Assembly (NCBI RefSeq): GCF_900109045.1
Contig: NZ_FNYL01000005.1
Location: 248,001-312,000, forward strand
Source: Dyadobacter sp. SG02
Lineage (GTDB): Bacteria > Bacteroidota > Bacteroidia > Cytophagales > Spirosomataceae
Reading direction: 5' to 3'
Length of the DNA: 64,000 nt
Part shown: positions 44,734 through 52,838 of the stretch, piece after piece
Position numbering within the stretch: the first letter of the stretch is position 1
Layout of the letters: every line of letters begins with the position of its first letter
The notes under the pieces: generated by a model
Told to the model about the DNA's origin: nothing
The model's database searches: none
Seen by the model: the letters and a program-made list of their open reading frames with translations, nothing else
Position numbers and translations under genes: made by a program

Positions 44734-46998
44734 TCAGCCGACCGCAACCCCGCCCCGCAAATACTCCGCCGTCAGCGAATCCTTCGATTTCAGCAAATCG
44801 GCCGGGGTGCCTTCGAACAATACCTGGCCGCCTTTGTGGCCGCCTTCCGGACCGAGGTCGATGATCCAGTCCGCGTGTTTCATTACTTCGGTATTATGTT
44901 CGATGACGATCACGGAGTTGCCCTGGTCGACGAGGTGGTCGATGATTTCGAGCAAATGGCCGGTATCGGACATATGCAGCCCGGTCGTAGGTTCGTCCAT
45001 CACGTAAATTGTACCGTTTTTGTGCAGCTCGCCAGCAAGTTTGATACGCTGGCATTCTCCGCCCGACAATGTGCTCAGGGGCTGCCCGAGCGTGAGGTAG
45101 TTGAGCCCTACCTGATTCATCGCCGTCAATTTGTGGATGATGTCTTTGGTTTTAAAAAACGCGAGTGCTTCTTCCACGGGCATATCCAGCACGTCCTTGA
45201 TTGATTTACCATTGACTTTGTATTCCAGCACTTCCGGTTTGAAACGCTTGCCTTCGCAGGTTTCGCAAACCGTTTTCACCGGTTCCAGAAATGCCAGGTC
45301 GGTAAATATAAATCCAAGCCCCTGGCATTCAGGACATGCCCCATCGGAGTTAAAACTGAACAGCGACGCGCTTACCTTGTTAGTTTTGCCAAAAAGCTTG
45401 CGGATATCGTCCATTATGCCGGTATAAGTCGCCGGGTTGGACCGAATGGATGCTCCTACCGCCGACTGATCGATCACGATGGCCTCGGGATGCTGCGAGA
45501 GGAACACGCCGTTGATCAGCGAACTCTTGCCCGAGCCCGCCACGCCGGTCACAACCGTAAAAACGCCGGTAGGAATGTCAACCGACACATTTTTGAGGTT
45601 ATGCCGTTTGGCATTTTTAACTTTTAATATCCCTGTTGGCTGCCGGAACGTGGATTTGACCTTTAAATCACGATTGATAAACTTTCCGGTGAGCGTGGGG
45701 GCTTGCAGGAGTCCCTGGTAATCGCCCGAATAAACCACTTCCCCACCTCCACTACCGGCTTTTGGTCCCACGTCCACCACATAGTCGGCGACGCGGATTA
45801 CATCCGGATCGTGCTCGACGACGAGGATCGTATTGCCCTTGTCACGCAGTTTTTGAAGTAATTCGTTCAATCTGTGCACGTCGCGGGGGTGCAGGCCTAT
45901 ACTCGGTTCGTCGAAAATGTAGGTAATGTCGATGAGGCTGCTGTTCAAATGCTTCACCATTTTGATCCGCTGCGATTCACCGCCGGACAATGTGCCGGTT
46001 TCGCGGTCCAGGCTAAGGTAACCGAGGCCAATGTCGACCAAATGCTCCAACCGCTCGGAGAGCGTATCGATCATCGGTTTGGAAATCGGATCGTGGATTT
46101 CGCGGATGATTTTGACCAGTTCCGAAACCTCCATTGCCGACATTTCCGCAATATTCAAACCACCAATGCGGCAGGCGAGCGCCTTCGCATTCAGGCGCGC
46201 GCCTTTGCACGCGGGGCAATCGCCCATTTTAAGAAAGCGTTCTACTTTTTTAACGGTCTTTTCGGAAATCTCGCTGCTGTCCTTTTGAATATACAAACGG
46301 TTGAACTTATCGACCAACCCCTCGTACTTCGTATCGAACGTCATACCATTGTAGTTGGATTCGTACGTACCCTTTCCGTAAAGCAAAGTGTGCATTTCGG
46401 CATCCGAATAGTCGTCGAGCTTTTTATCATTATCCAACATACCAGAAAACGTGTAGGCTTTCCAATACCACGTTCCCACCGCAAAAACGGGAAAGAGGAT
46501 CGCCCCTTCGTTGAGCGATTTGGAGGTATCCAGAAATTTTTCCAGATCGATTTCCACCTTTTTGCCTAAACCATTACACTCCGGGCACATACCGGCCGGG
46601 TCGTTGAAGGAGAATGCATTGGAAAAACCCGCATGCGGCTGCCCTAATCTTGAAAAAAGCAGCCTGAGTACTGCCGAAATATCGGTAATGGTCCCCATTG
46701 TCGACCGCGAATTACCTCCGAGGCGCTTCTGATCGATGACAATGGAAGTGGAAAGGTTTTCGATCGCGTCGGCCTCCGGCTGGCTGATGCGCGGCAGGCG
46801 GTTGCGGATAAACATGCTGAAAGTCTCGTTCAGCTGGCGCTGCGCCTCGGCGCCGATCGTGTCAAAAACAATGGAAGATTTTCCCGAACCTGAAACCCCC
46901 GTAAAAATGGTGATTTTGCGCTTGGGAATGTCGAGTGAAACATTTTTGAGATTATTTTCCCTTGCACCGCGGATGCGGATGTATTCCTGCTGATTCAT
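44734..46998 (-). CDS. Short UvrA-like ABC ATPase (UvrA2/DrrC type)
   Basis: 754 aa from the ATG at 46998; the longer frame runs into simple repeats. Two ABC ATPase halves: Walker A GVSGSGKS and GVAGSGKS, signatures LSGGESQRI and LSGGECQRI, Walker B FDEPSIGLH and MDEPTTGLH. Zinc motifs CPECNG/CPACKG and CPECQG/CETCEG match UvrA. At ~190 residues shorter than housekeeping UvrA it fits the class that includes drug-resistance protein DrrC, thought to remove intercalating drugs or bulky lesions from DNA. UvrB and UvrC are not nearby. Confidence 0.9.
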   Translation of the reverse strand: MNQQEYIRIRGARENNLKNVSLDIPKRKITIFTGVSGSGKSSIVFDTIGAEAQRQLNETFSMFIRNRLPRISQPEADAIENLSTSIVIDQKRLGGNSRSTMGTITDISAVLRLLFSRLGQPHAGFSNAFSFNDPAGMCPECNGLGKKVEIDLEKFLDTSKSLNEGAILFPVFAVGTWYWKAYTFSGMLDNDKKLDDYSDAEMHTLLYGKGTYESNYNGMTFDTKYEGLVDKFNRLYIQKDSSEISEKTVKKVERFLKMGDCPACKGARLNAKALACRIGGLNIAEMSAMEVSELVKIIREIHDPISKPMIDTLSERLEHLVDIGLGYLSLDRETGTLSGGESQRIKMVKHLNSSLIDITYIFDEPSIGLHPRDVHRLNELLQKLRDKGNTILVVEHDPDVIRVADYVVDVGPKAGSGGGEVVYSGDYQGLLQAPTLTGKFINRDLKVKSTFRQPTGILKVKNAKRHNLKNVSVDIPTGVFTVVTGVAGSGKSSLINGVFLSQHPEAIVIDQSAVGASIRSNPATYTGIMDDIRKLFGKTNKVSASLFSFNSDGACPECQGLGFIFTDLAFLEPVKTVCETCEGKRFKPEVLEYKVNGKSIKDVLDMPVEEALAFFKTKDIIHKLTAMNQVGLNYLTLGQPLSTLSGGECQRIKLAGELHKNGTIYVMDEPTTGLHMSDTGHLLEIIDHLVDQGNSVIVIEHNTEVMKHADWIIDLGPEGGHKGGQVLFEGTPADLLKSKDSLTAEYLRGGVAVG

Positions 46999-47020
46999 GG
47001 CTTTGAGGTTTGATGAAATG

Positions 47021-47110
47021 TAATGAGTGAATTTTGAATGAGTGAATGAGTGAATGAGTGAATGAGTGAATTTTGAATGAGTGAATGGTGAATGAGTGAA
47101 TGACTGAATA
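47021..47110. repeat. 8-bp tandem repeat array, left arm (GAATGAGT)
   Basis: About nine to ten copies of an 8-bp unit GAATGAGT, some degenerate, with TTTT insertions at two places. It is immediately upstream of the UvrA-like start and oriented inversely to the array at 47182-47259. Confidence 0.9.
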
Positions 47111-47181
47111 GTTTTAGTAGCATCGTTGATCGGTGAATATCTGTTGAATATTACTTCGATCAAAATTCACCAATTAAAATT

Positions 47182-47259
47182 ATTCACACATTCACTCATT
47201 CACTCATTCACTCATTCAATCATTCAATCATTCAATCATTCAATCATTCACTCATTCAA
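47182..47259. repeat. 8-bp tandem repeat array, right arm (ATTCACTC/ATTCAATC)
   Basis: About nine copies of ATTCACTC or ATTCAATC, the complement of the left array. The four central copies share the C-to-A variant, so they expanded together. The two arms flank a 70-bp unique core. The UvrA-like gene and the VOC gene at 47267 bound the structure. Confidence 0.9.
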
Positions 47260-47266
47260 AATCCAC

Positions 47267-47674
47267 TCACCCCCCCGCGGCGGAAAAAATCCACTGCACC
47301 GCGTAACGGTCTGTGAGAGTGGCCCATTGGCCTTTGAGGATGCCGGGTGAGAGCGGCGCGGTTACTTCGCCTTCTTTCGCCAGTTTCTGGAATACCGATT
47401 TCAGCTGGCCCGGCGCGGTAATGCTGATCCACAGCGAAATACTGTTGCCCGAGGCTACCCCTTCCTCGCCACCCAGGTCGGATGCAAACAGCCGGACGTG
47501 CTCCGACACCAGGCTCGCATGCAATACCAACCGCCTGATTTCCAGCGGAAACTGCTTCCCGTCGGGCGTATCGCCCAGGTACGTGAATTGCAGCTCGCCC
47601 CCGAAGCAGGATTGGTAAAAATGCATCGCCTCTTTGCAATTGCCGTTGAATGTAAGGAAGGGGTAAATCGCCAT
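47267..47674 (-). CDS. VOC-family protein (PhnB-like)
   Basis: 135 aa, one glyoxalase/bleomycin-resistance fold of the PhnB/YjdN type: PFLTFNGNCKEAMHFYQSCFGGEL at the start, and the C-terminal WATLTDRYAVQWIF with the family aspartate. Cytoplasmic. The enzyme role is unassigned in this family. The gene ends beside the 8-bp repeat array and starts 8 bp after the stop of a paralogue, forming a two-gene operon. Confidence 0.88.
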   Translation of the reverse strand: MAIYPFLTFNGNCKEAMHFYQSCFGGELQFTYLGDTPDGKQFPLEIRRLVLHASLVSEHVRLFASDLGGEEGVASGNSISLWISITAPGQLKSVFQKLAKEGEVTAPLSPGILKGQWATLTDRYAVQWIFSAAGG

Positions 47675-47682
47675 TGGGTAAT

Positions 47683-48174
47683 TTATTGATTATAAGCGCG
47701 ATCCATTTCGGCAATATCGAGCTTTTGCATGCCCATCACTGCCTGGAACATCTGTCCCGCACGCTTCGGGTCGCCGCTGGATAACCGCTCGTTCAGCATG
47801 GCGGGTACGATTTGCCACGACAGCCCGAACTTGTCTTTCAGCCAGCCGCATTGGCTTTCTTCGCCACCGTCGGCGATGAGCGAATTCCAGTAATAGTCGA
47901 TTTCTTCCTGGTCTTTGCAGGAAACAAAAAACGAGACGGCCTCCGTGAACTTGAACATCGGCCCGGCGTCGAACAGATGCAACGTCAGTCCGTTGATCTC
48001 GATGACGCCCATCATCACCTGGTCGGCAGGCATATGGCTGTCTTCCGGCCATTTTTTAAGCAATTTGATCTGCGAATTCGGGAAAATACGGGTGTACAGG
48101 TTCATCGCTTCCTCAGCGCCGCCATTGTACCATAGAAACGGGGTAATGTTTTGTGTGGTTGATAATTCGCTCAT
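47683..48174 (-). CDS. VOC-family protein (3-demethylubiquinone methyltransferase-like, PhnB-type)
   Basis: 163 aa with the PhnB-like VOC fold: TPFLWYNGGAEEAMNLYTRIFPNS, FSCKDQEEIDYYWNSL-type centre, GWLKDKFGLSWQIVP, then a C-terminal helical tail (FQAVMGMQKLDIAEMDRAY) typical of this subgroup. Despite the database name, such proteins are not methyltransferases; function is open. First gene of the VOC pair, divergent from the GlxA-type regulator, which may control it. Confidence 0.9.
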   Translation of the reverse strand: MSELSTTQNITPFLWYNGGAEEAMNLYTRIFPNSQIKLLKKWPEDSHMPADQVMMGVIEINGLTLHLFDAGPMFKFTEAVSFFVSCKDQEEIDYYWNSLIADGGEESQCGWLKDKFGLSWQIVPAMLNERLSSGDPKRAGQMFQAVMGMQKLDIAEMDRAYNQ

Positions 48175-48353
48175 TGTTTCGATTGTTGAAGGTGAATGGT
48201 TTGGATAAAAATGGTTTTTAGTTTGCCGATGATCGACATTACAAATTTGGCAGGTTATCTAAAAATAAACAGGGTGTAAAAACGCCTAACCAAAGGGGTA
48301 AAAATGCCAAGTGAATATTTTTCTATATTTACGGTTCTAAATCCAACATCGTT

Positions 48354-49325
48354 ATGAAACATATCTCGGTATATGTCCCCCAATGCTCCTACATCGAAGC
48401 GGTTTCGCCTGCTTACCGGCTCTTCAACACGGCCAACGACTTCCTGAGGGCGTCGGGCAAAGAGCCTAAATTCAATGTGGAATTCGTCGGGCTGAGCCAC
48501 GATATCAAGGCGCAGGACGGCGAATACACGATCCGCATCAACAAGTTGCTCAGCGAAGTCAACAAAACCGACCTCGTCATCATCCCCGCATTATGCGGTA
48601 ACCTGCGCGAATCCGTCGAACTCGACCGCCCGGCCATTCCCTGGATGCTTGAAATGCGGGAAAGAGGTTCGGAAATCGCATCACTTTGCCTCGGTGCATT
48701 CCTGCTGGGCGCTACCGGCCTGCTCGACGGCAAAAAATGCTCAACACACTGGGCTTATTACGAGGAATTTAAAGAAATATACCCTCAAATCGAAGTCGTA
48801 GACGGCACCATTATCACCGACGAGGGCAAAGTATATTCCAGCGGAGGAGCCAATTCGATCTGGAACCTTTTGATTTACATTCTCGAAAAATACACCAGCC
48901 GCGATATAGCCATCCTGGCGGCCAAATACTTCGCCATCGACATCGACCGCGACAACCAGCGCGCATTCACGATTTTCAAAGGCCAGAAAAACCACAACGA
49001 CGACGGCATCCTCGCCGCACAGGATTACATTGAAAAGAACTACACCGAAAAACTGACGATCATAGAGCTGGCCGACATTGCGAGCGTGAGCCGCCGGAGC
49101 TTCGAACGGCGCTTCAAAAATGCCACGAACAACACCATCAACGAGTACGTGCGCCGCGTGCGGGTGGAAGCGGCCAAGCGGAGCTTTGAAGTATCGCGCA
49201 AGAACGTGACGGAGGTCATGTACGACGTGGGTTATACCGACACCAAGGCATTCAGGGACGTATTCAAAAAGGTAACCGGCCTGACGCCCATCGAATATCG
49301 GAACAAATACAGCAAAGAGAATTAA
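48354..49325 (+). CDS. GlxA-type transcriptional regulator (DJ-1/PfpI plus AraC HTH)
   Basis: 323 aa. The N-terminal DJ-1/PfpI domain (~1-190) keeps the nucleophile-elbow cysteine in SLCLGAF. The C-terminal AraC HTH (~225-320) has LTIIELADIASVSRRSFERRFK and VTEVMYDVGYTDTKAFRDVFKKVTGLTPIEY. Members regulate detoxification or amine catabolism genes; the ligand of the PfpI domain is usually unknown. Divergent from the VOC pair across 179 bp. Ends at a strong terminator. Confidence 0.93.
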   Translation: MKHISVYVPQCSYIEAVSPAYRLFNTANDFLRASGKEPKFNVEFVGLSHDIKAQDGEYTIRINKLLSEVNKTDLVIIPALCGNLRESVELDRPAIPWMLEMRERGSEIASLCLGAFLLGATGLLDGKKCSTHWAYYEEFKEIYPQIEVVDGTIITDEGKVYSSGGANSIWNLLIYILEKYTSRDIAILAAKYFAIDIDRDNQRAFTIFKGQKNHNDDGILAAQDYIEKNYTEKLTIIELADIASVSRRSFERRFKNATNNTINEYVRRVRVEAAKRSFEVSRKNVTEVMYDVGYTDTKAFRDVFKKVTGLTPIEYRNKYSKEN

Positions 49326-49326
49326 G

Positions 49327-49349
49327 AGCGGCTACCAGCCGCTTTTTTT
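49327..49349 (+). terminator. Rho-independent terminator
   Basis: AGCGGCT, 3-nt loop, AGCCGCT, then seven T; directly after the regulator stop. Confidence 0.92.
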
Positions 49350-49483
49350 ATTGAATGGTATTGTGCTAATCAATTGTTTTTCAAACGAAAACACTGATTT
49401 ACCGGTAGCTCATTTTATTTGCGTCCTCCCTCCCAAATGCGCAATTTTGCACCACATTTTACAAATCGAACCAATTTATAGTC

Positions 49484-49981
49484 ATGTCAAAATCTATTTT
49501 GATCGTCGTGCTCGCATGCATGATCGGTTCCGCGCACGCGAATTCCATCCTACCAGCTATGACCAGTAAAATCGCCTACACCGAAACCGTCGACTGCGGC
49601 AGCGTTTCCCTCATCGACATTTTCAGACGCGCCCGCTTGTGGGTAAGCCAGTCGGCGCCGGACAACAAGACGCTCGTCGACGACAAGGAAACCGGCGACC
49701 TCGTTACGCAAGGGCACATTACCATCACCATTCCGCGGTCCGAAAACAATGCGGGCGGTGTTTACAAATTCGGCTACGTGCTTTCGGTAGAATGCGCCAA
49801 CCGCAAGTACCGCGCATCGCTGGCGAATGTGGAATACCGGGACGGAAGTGGCCGCACGGTGCCTCTGGAAACGTTCATCCAGAAAACCGACAACAAAGCC
49901 GCTGCTACCGAGCTCGATGCCAAACTCAAAGCATTACTCGCCGATTTGCAGTCGAACGTGAAGGATTACAAGCCGTTCTGA
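49484..49981 (+). CDS. DUF4468-like secreted protein
   Basis: 165 aa. A signal peptide ends near AHAN (~20). The segment RARLWVSQSAPDNKTLVDDKETGDLVTQG followed by GYVLSVECANRKYRASLANVEY matches the pattern of DUF4468, a beta-rich Bacteroidota domain with a TBP-like fold. The role is unknown. First of four small codirectional genes ending at 51313, with a 2-bp gap to the next. Confidence 0.7.
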   Translation: MSKSILIVVLACMIGSAHANSILPAMTSKIAYTETVDCGSVSLIDIFRRARLWVSQSAPDNKTLVDDKETGDLVTQGHITITIPRSENNAGGVYKFGYVLSVECANRKYRASLANVEYRDGSGRTVPLETFIQKTDNKAAATELDAKLKALLADLQSNVKDYKPF

Positions 49982-49983
49982 CA

Positions 49984-50478
49984 ATGAACACCGGTCGCAT
50001 TACAACGTTTCTCCTCGGCCCCGAACTTTGCTGGCTGCTGACGTACGGCCTGGCGCTGCTCCTGGTGGCGCCCAACCAGCCTCCTACCGAGGCGGGCAAC
50101 GTCCGGTTGGAAAGTCTGGCCTGGTACGTGCTCCTGGCGGCAATCGTTCTTTCGTTTCTGCCGCTCTACTGGTCGCAAAGCGGCTTCGGCTGGTGGATGC
50201 TGCGTATAGGCATCGCCGGTTTGATCGGTATCACCTCCGTCGCCACCGCATTTTGCGCCGCTATCGATTATAACGACTCCCGGAATTCGGGCGTGGGCAC
50301 GCTATGGATCATGCTGGTGACTTTCGGGGTGATCTTCTTGTTTCTGGGCATGATCGGCGCCGGTCTTCTCATCAAATTCAGGACCTACGCATTGCCTGTG
50401 GTGAAATGGGCCGGTATCGGGCTGGGCGTTTTGGCGGTGCTCTGGATGCTGATCAACCTCATTGCAAAGGCGAAGTAG
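49984..50478 (+). CDS. Small polytopic membrane protein, unknown
   Basis: 164 aa with about four membrane helices (~8-28, 46-63, 68-90, 100-125) and a last one near 133-158. It starts 2 bp after the DUF4468 gene stop, so the ATG at 49984 is preferred to the longer frame from 49639. No family recognised. Confidence 0.65.
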   Translation: MNTGRITTFLLGPELCWLLTYGLALLLVAPNQPPTEAGNVRLESLAWYVLLAAIVLSFLPLYWSQSGFGWWMLRIGIAGLIGITSVATAFCAAIDYNDSRNSGVGTLWIMLVTFGVIFLFLGMIGAGLLIKFRTYALPVVKWAGIGLGVLAVLWMLINLIAKAK

Positions 50479-50506
50479 ACAATTCTAATCATTACTATCC
50501 TCTATT

Positions 50507-50857
50507 ATGATCGACGAAGTACCTTCTCCCAAAAATACCTACACCGTACGTTTCGGCGCCTATGAAGTGCGTATGAGCCATTGGATTACCGAACCGGGCA
50601 TTTACCGTGTTTCCAACAACCAGTTGCTATTCGATATGCCTTCCACCTGGAGCTGCGACGAAGCCAAATGGATCGACGACACCACGGTCGAACTCAAAAC
50701 AAGGCTCTACCCCGGCCGAGAATACTGCGATCTTCGCCTTGACATGAAGGCCGAAACCGGTACGGCGGTAAGAGGCACCTATCCGTTCGCGAATTCCATG
50801 AATACGCCTCCCAAGCAGTTCGAAGGCAGTTTGCAGGAAATTTACCGCTGGCTTTAA
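50507..50857 (+). CDS. Small uncharacterised soluble protein
   Basis: 116 aa, no signal peptide, beta-rich (YTVRFGAYEVRMSHWITEPGIYRV, CDLRLDMKAETG). It resembles the ligand-free beta-sandwich core of SusE/DUF-type domains only loosely. Third gene of the small-protein run. Function unknown. Confidence 0.55.
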   Translation: MIDEVPSPKNTYTVRFGAYEVRMSHWITEPGIYRVSNNQLLFDMPSTWSCDEAKWIDDTTVELKTRLYPGREYCDLRLDMKAETGTAVRGTYPFANSMNTPPKQFEGSLQEIYRWL

Positions 50858-50869
50858 TGCTCCGAAACG

Positions 50870-51313
50870 ATGGACGCTAACAAAGGAATACCGGGTTTTG
50901 AACTATTCATGCTGCTATTTTTCACCGTCGGGGCCGTTTTTGCGATCATCTCGTTTTCAATCTACCGCAACAGCCGCAACCTGATCGAAAATGGTGTCGA
51001 AACCAAAGGCATTGTCATCGACCTGCACCGGTTAAAGCCCCGGGAATACCCGCTTGCACCGTCTATCAGGTATTTCAAAAAGGATGGTACCGAGCACATT
51101 TTTCACAGTTCGGAAGCGCGCAACCCGCCCGAATACCAGATCGGCGAAGAAGTGACATTGTATTACGATCCGAACGACCCAAACAATGTGCATTTAAAGG
51201 GCAACTTCTTTTTCGTGTATGTGTTTGCGGGAATGGGCGCGGTGTTCTGGCTGTTTTCCATCTGGTACGTAGGCTCGGCCATAAAAGCGATATTTCACTG
51301 GCTTTTCGGCTGA
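50870..51313 (+). CDS. DUF3592 membrane protein
   Basis: 147 aa: membrane helices at ~10-30 and ~115-140 flank a small beta domain with GIVIDL, PSIRYFKKDGTEH and GEEVTLYYDPNDPNNV, the hallmark of DUF3592. Function of the domain is unknown. Last gene of the run, convergent with the DUF1501 gene with 35 bp between stops. Confidence 0.85.
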   Translation: MDANKGIPGFELFMLLFFTVGAVFAIISFSIYRNSRNLIENGVETKGIVIDLHRLKPREYPLAPSIRYFKKDGTEHIFHSSEARNPPEYQIGEEVTLYYDPNDPNNVHLKGNFFFVYVFAGMGAVFWLFSIWYVGSAIKAIFHWLFG

Positions 51314-51348
51314 CCTAATGCCAGGAGGATTGTATCAAAAAGGCAAAA

Positions 51349-52827
51349 TTAAGCCAAAAGCGGCTTCACCACCTTGCCATGCACATCGGTAAGGCGGTAG
51401 CGGCGCCCCTGGTGCTTGAACACCAGCTGCTCGTGGTCGATGCCCATCAAATGCATGACCGTTGCCTGAAAATCATGCACATGCACCGGATCTTTGATGA
51501 TATTATACCCGAAATCATCGGTCTGACCGTACACAAATCCCTTCTTCACACCCGCTCCGGCCATCCATATCGAGAAGCTGCGCGGATGGTGGTCACGACC
51601 GTAGTTATCGCGGGTCAGTTTACCCTGTGAATAGGCCCCGCGACCAAATTCTCCGCCCCAAACCACTAACGTTTCGTCCAGCAAGCCGCGCTGTTTCAAA
51701 TCGTTGATCAATGCGGCCGAAGCCTGATCCACGCTCTTGGCCATGATTTTAATGTCGTTCGGCAGGTTACCGTGCTGGTCCCAGCCCTGATGGTACAGCT
51801 GCACAAATTTCACGTCTTTTTCGATCAGCTTCCGGGCCAGGACGCAGTTGGCCGCAAATGTGCCGGGCTTGCGCGAATCCTCGCCGTACATATCGAAAAT
51901 ATAATCGGGCTCCTTGGAAATATCCATCGTTTCGGGAACCGCCGTCTGCATCCGGTAAGCCATTTCGTACTGCGCCATCCGGTAGTTGATCTCCGGATCG
52001 AGCAGTTTTTCGAACTGGCCCTGTTGCAATTTCGCGAGCGAGTTCAGCATACGCCTGCGACTGGTGCGATCGATTCCTTCGGGGTTATTGAGGTAAAAAA
52101 CCGGGTCCGGGCCCGAGCGGAACACCACGCCCTGGTGAATGGACGGCAAAAAACCATTACTCCAAAGTTTGGCGTACAATGGCTGGTCGCCCCCGCGGCC
52201 TTTGGAAAGCAACACCACGAACGAAGGCATGTTCTGGTTATCGGAACCCAGCCCGTAGCTCACCCACGAGCCCCAGGAAGGCCGCCCGCCCTGCTGGCTG
52301 CCGGTCTGGAAGAACGTCACGGCGGGATCGTGGTTAATAGCCTCGGTGAACATGGAGCGGATAAACGTGACGTCGTTCACAATGCCCGAAGTATAGGGCA
52401 TCAATTCGCTGATCATCATATCATTATCGCCATACTGCTGGAATTTGTATTTCGAAGCGGCCAATGGGAAGCTGCTCTGTCCCGCCGTCATACCGGTCAG
52501 GCGTTGCCCTTTCCGCACCGATTCGGGGAGGTCTTTGCCCCACATTTGTTCCAGTTTCGGCTTATAATCAAACAGTTCCAGCTGCGACGGCGCGCCGCTT
52601 TGGAACAGGTAGATCACGCGTTTGGCTTTGGGCGCGAAATGCGGGTGCCCGATCGGCAACCCGGCGGCTTCCGCCCCTTTTTCGGCCACTTTTTTGGCCA
52701 CCGAATTATCCGCACTCAAAAGCGATGCCATCGCTGCCGCACCGAGGCCAAGGCTTGTTTTCGAGAGGAAATTACGCCTGCTCAATTGCTCGTGGACATG
52801 GTTTTCAAGTTCTCTGTAAAGGCTCAT
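51349..52827 (-). CDS. Tat-exported DUF1501 protein
   Basis: 492 aa. Twin-arginine signal (SRRNFLSK, residues 16-23, then a hydrophobic stretch). The DUF1501 domain belongs to the alkaline-phosphatase/sulfatase-like superfamily: AKRVIYLFQSGAPSQLELFD, WGGEFGRG and DNYGRDHHPRSFSIWMAGAG. These proteins are common in Planctomycetes and Verrucomicrobia beside DUF1549/DUF1553 partners, as here (11 bp gap). Activity is undetermined. Last gene of a FecR-controlled Sus locus and probably periplasmic. Confidence 0.9.
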   Translation of the reverse strand: MSLYRELENHVHEQLSRRNFLSKTSLGLGAAAMASLLSADNSVAKKVAEKGAEAAGLPIGHPHFAPKAKRVIYLFQSGAPSQLELFDYKPKLEQMWGKDLPESVRKGQRLTGMTAGQSSFPLAASKYKFQQYGDNDMMISELMPYTSGIVNDVTFIRSMFTEAINHDPAVTFFQTGSQQGGRPSWGSWVSYGLGSDNQNMPSFVVLLSKGRGGDQPLYAKLWSNGFLPSIHQGVVFRSGPDPVFYLNNPEGIDRTSRRRMLNSLAKLQQGQFEKLLDPEINYRMAQYEMAYRMQTAVPETMDISKEPDYIFDMYGEDSRKPGTFAANCVLARKLIEKDVKFVQLYHQGWDQHGNLPNDIKIMAKSVDQASAALINDLKQRGLLDETLVVWGGEFGRGAYSQGKLTRDNYGRDHHPRSFSIWMAGAGVKKGFVYGQTDDFGYNIIKDPVHVHDFQATVMHLMGIDHEQLVFKHQGRRYRLTDVHGKVVKPLLA

Positions 52828-52838
52828 TGCTTTGATTG

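Noticed and set aside
46998-47163. Extended 5' end of the UvrA-like gene
   Set aside because: The extra 55 codons translate the 8-bp repeats (FTHS/HSFT blocks) and lack any domain; the start at 46998 gives the family N-terminus. Kept only as a phase-variation idea.
47021-47259. Array that might be read as CRISPR
   Set aside because: The unit is 8 bp without spacers, and no cas gene is near; it is a simple tandem repeat.
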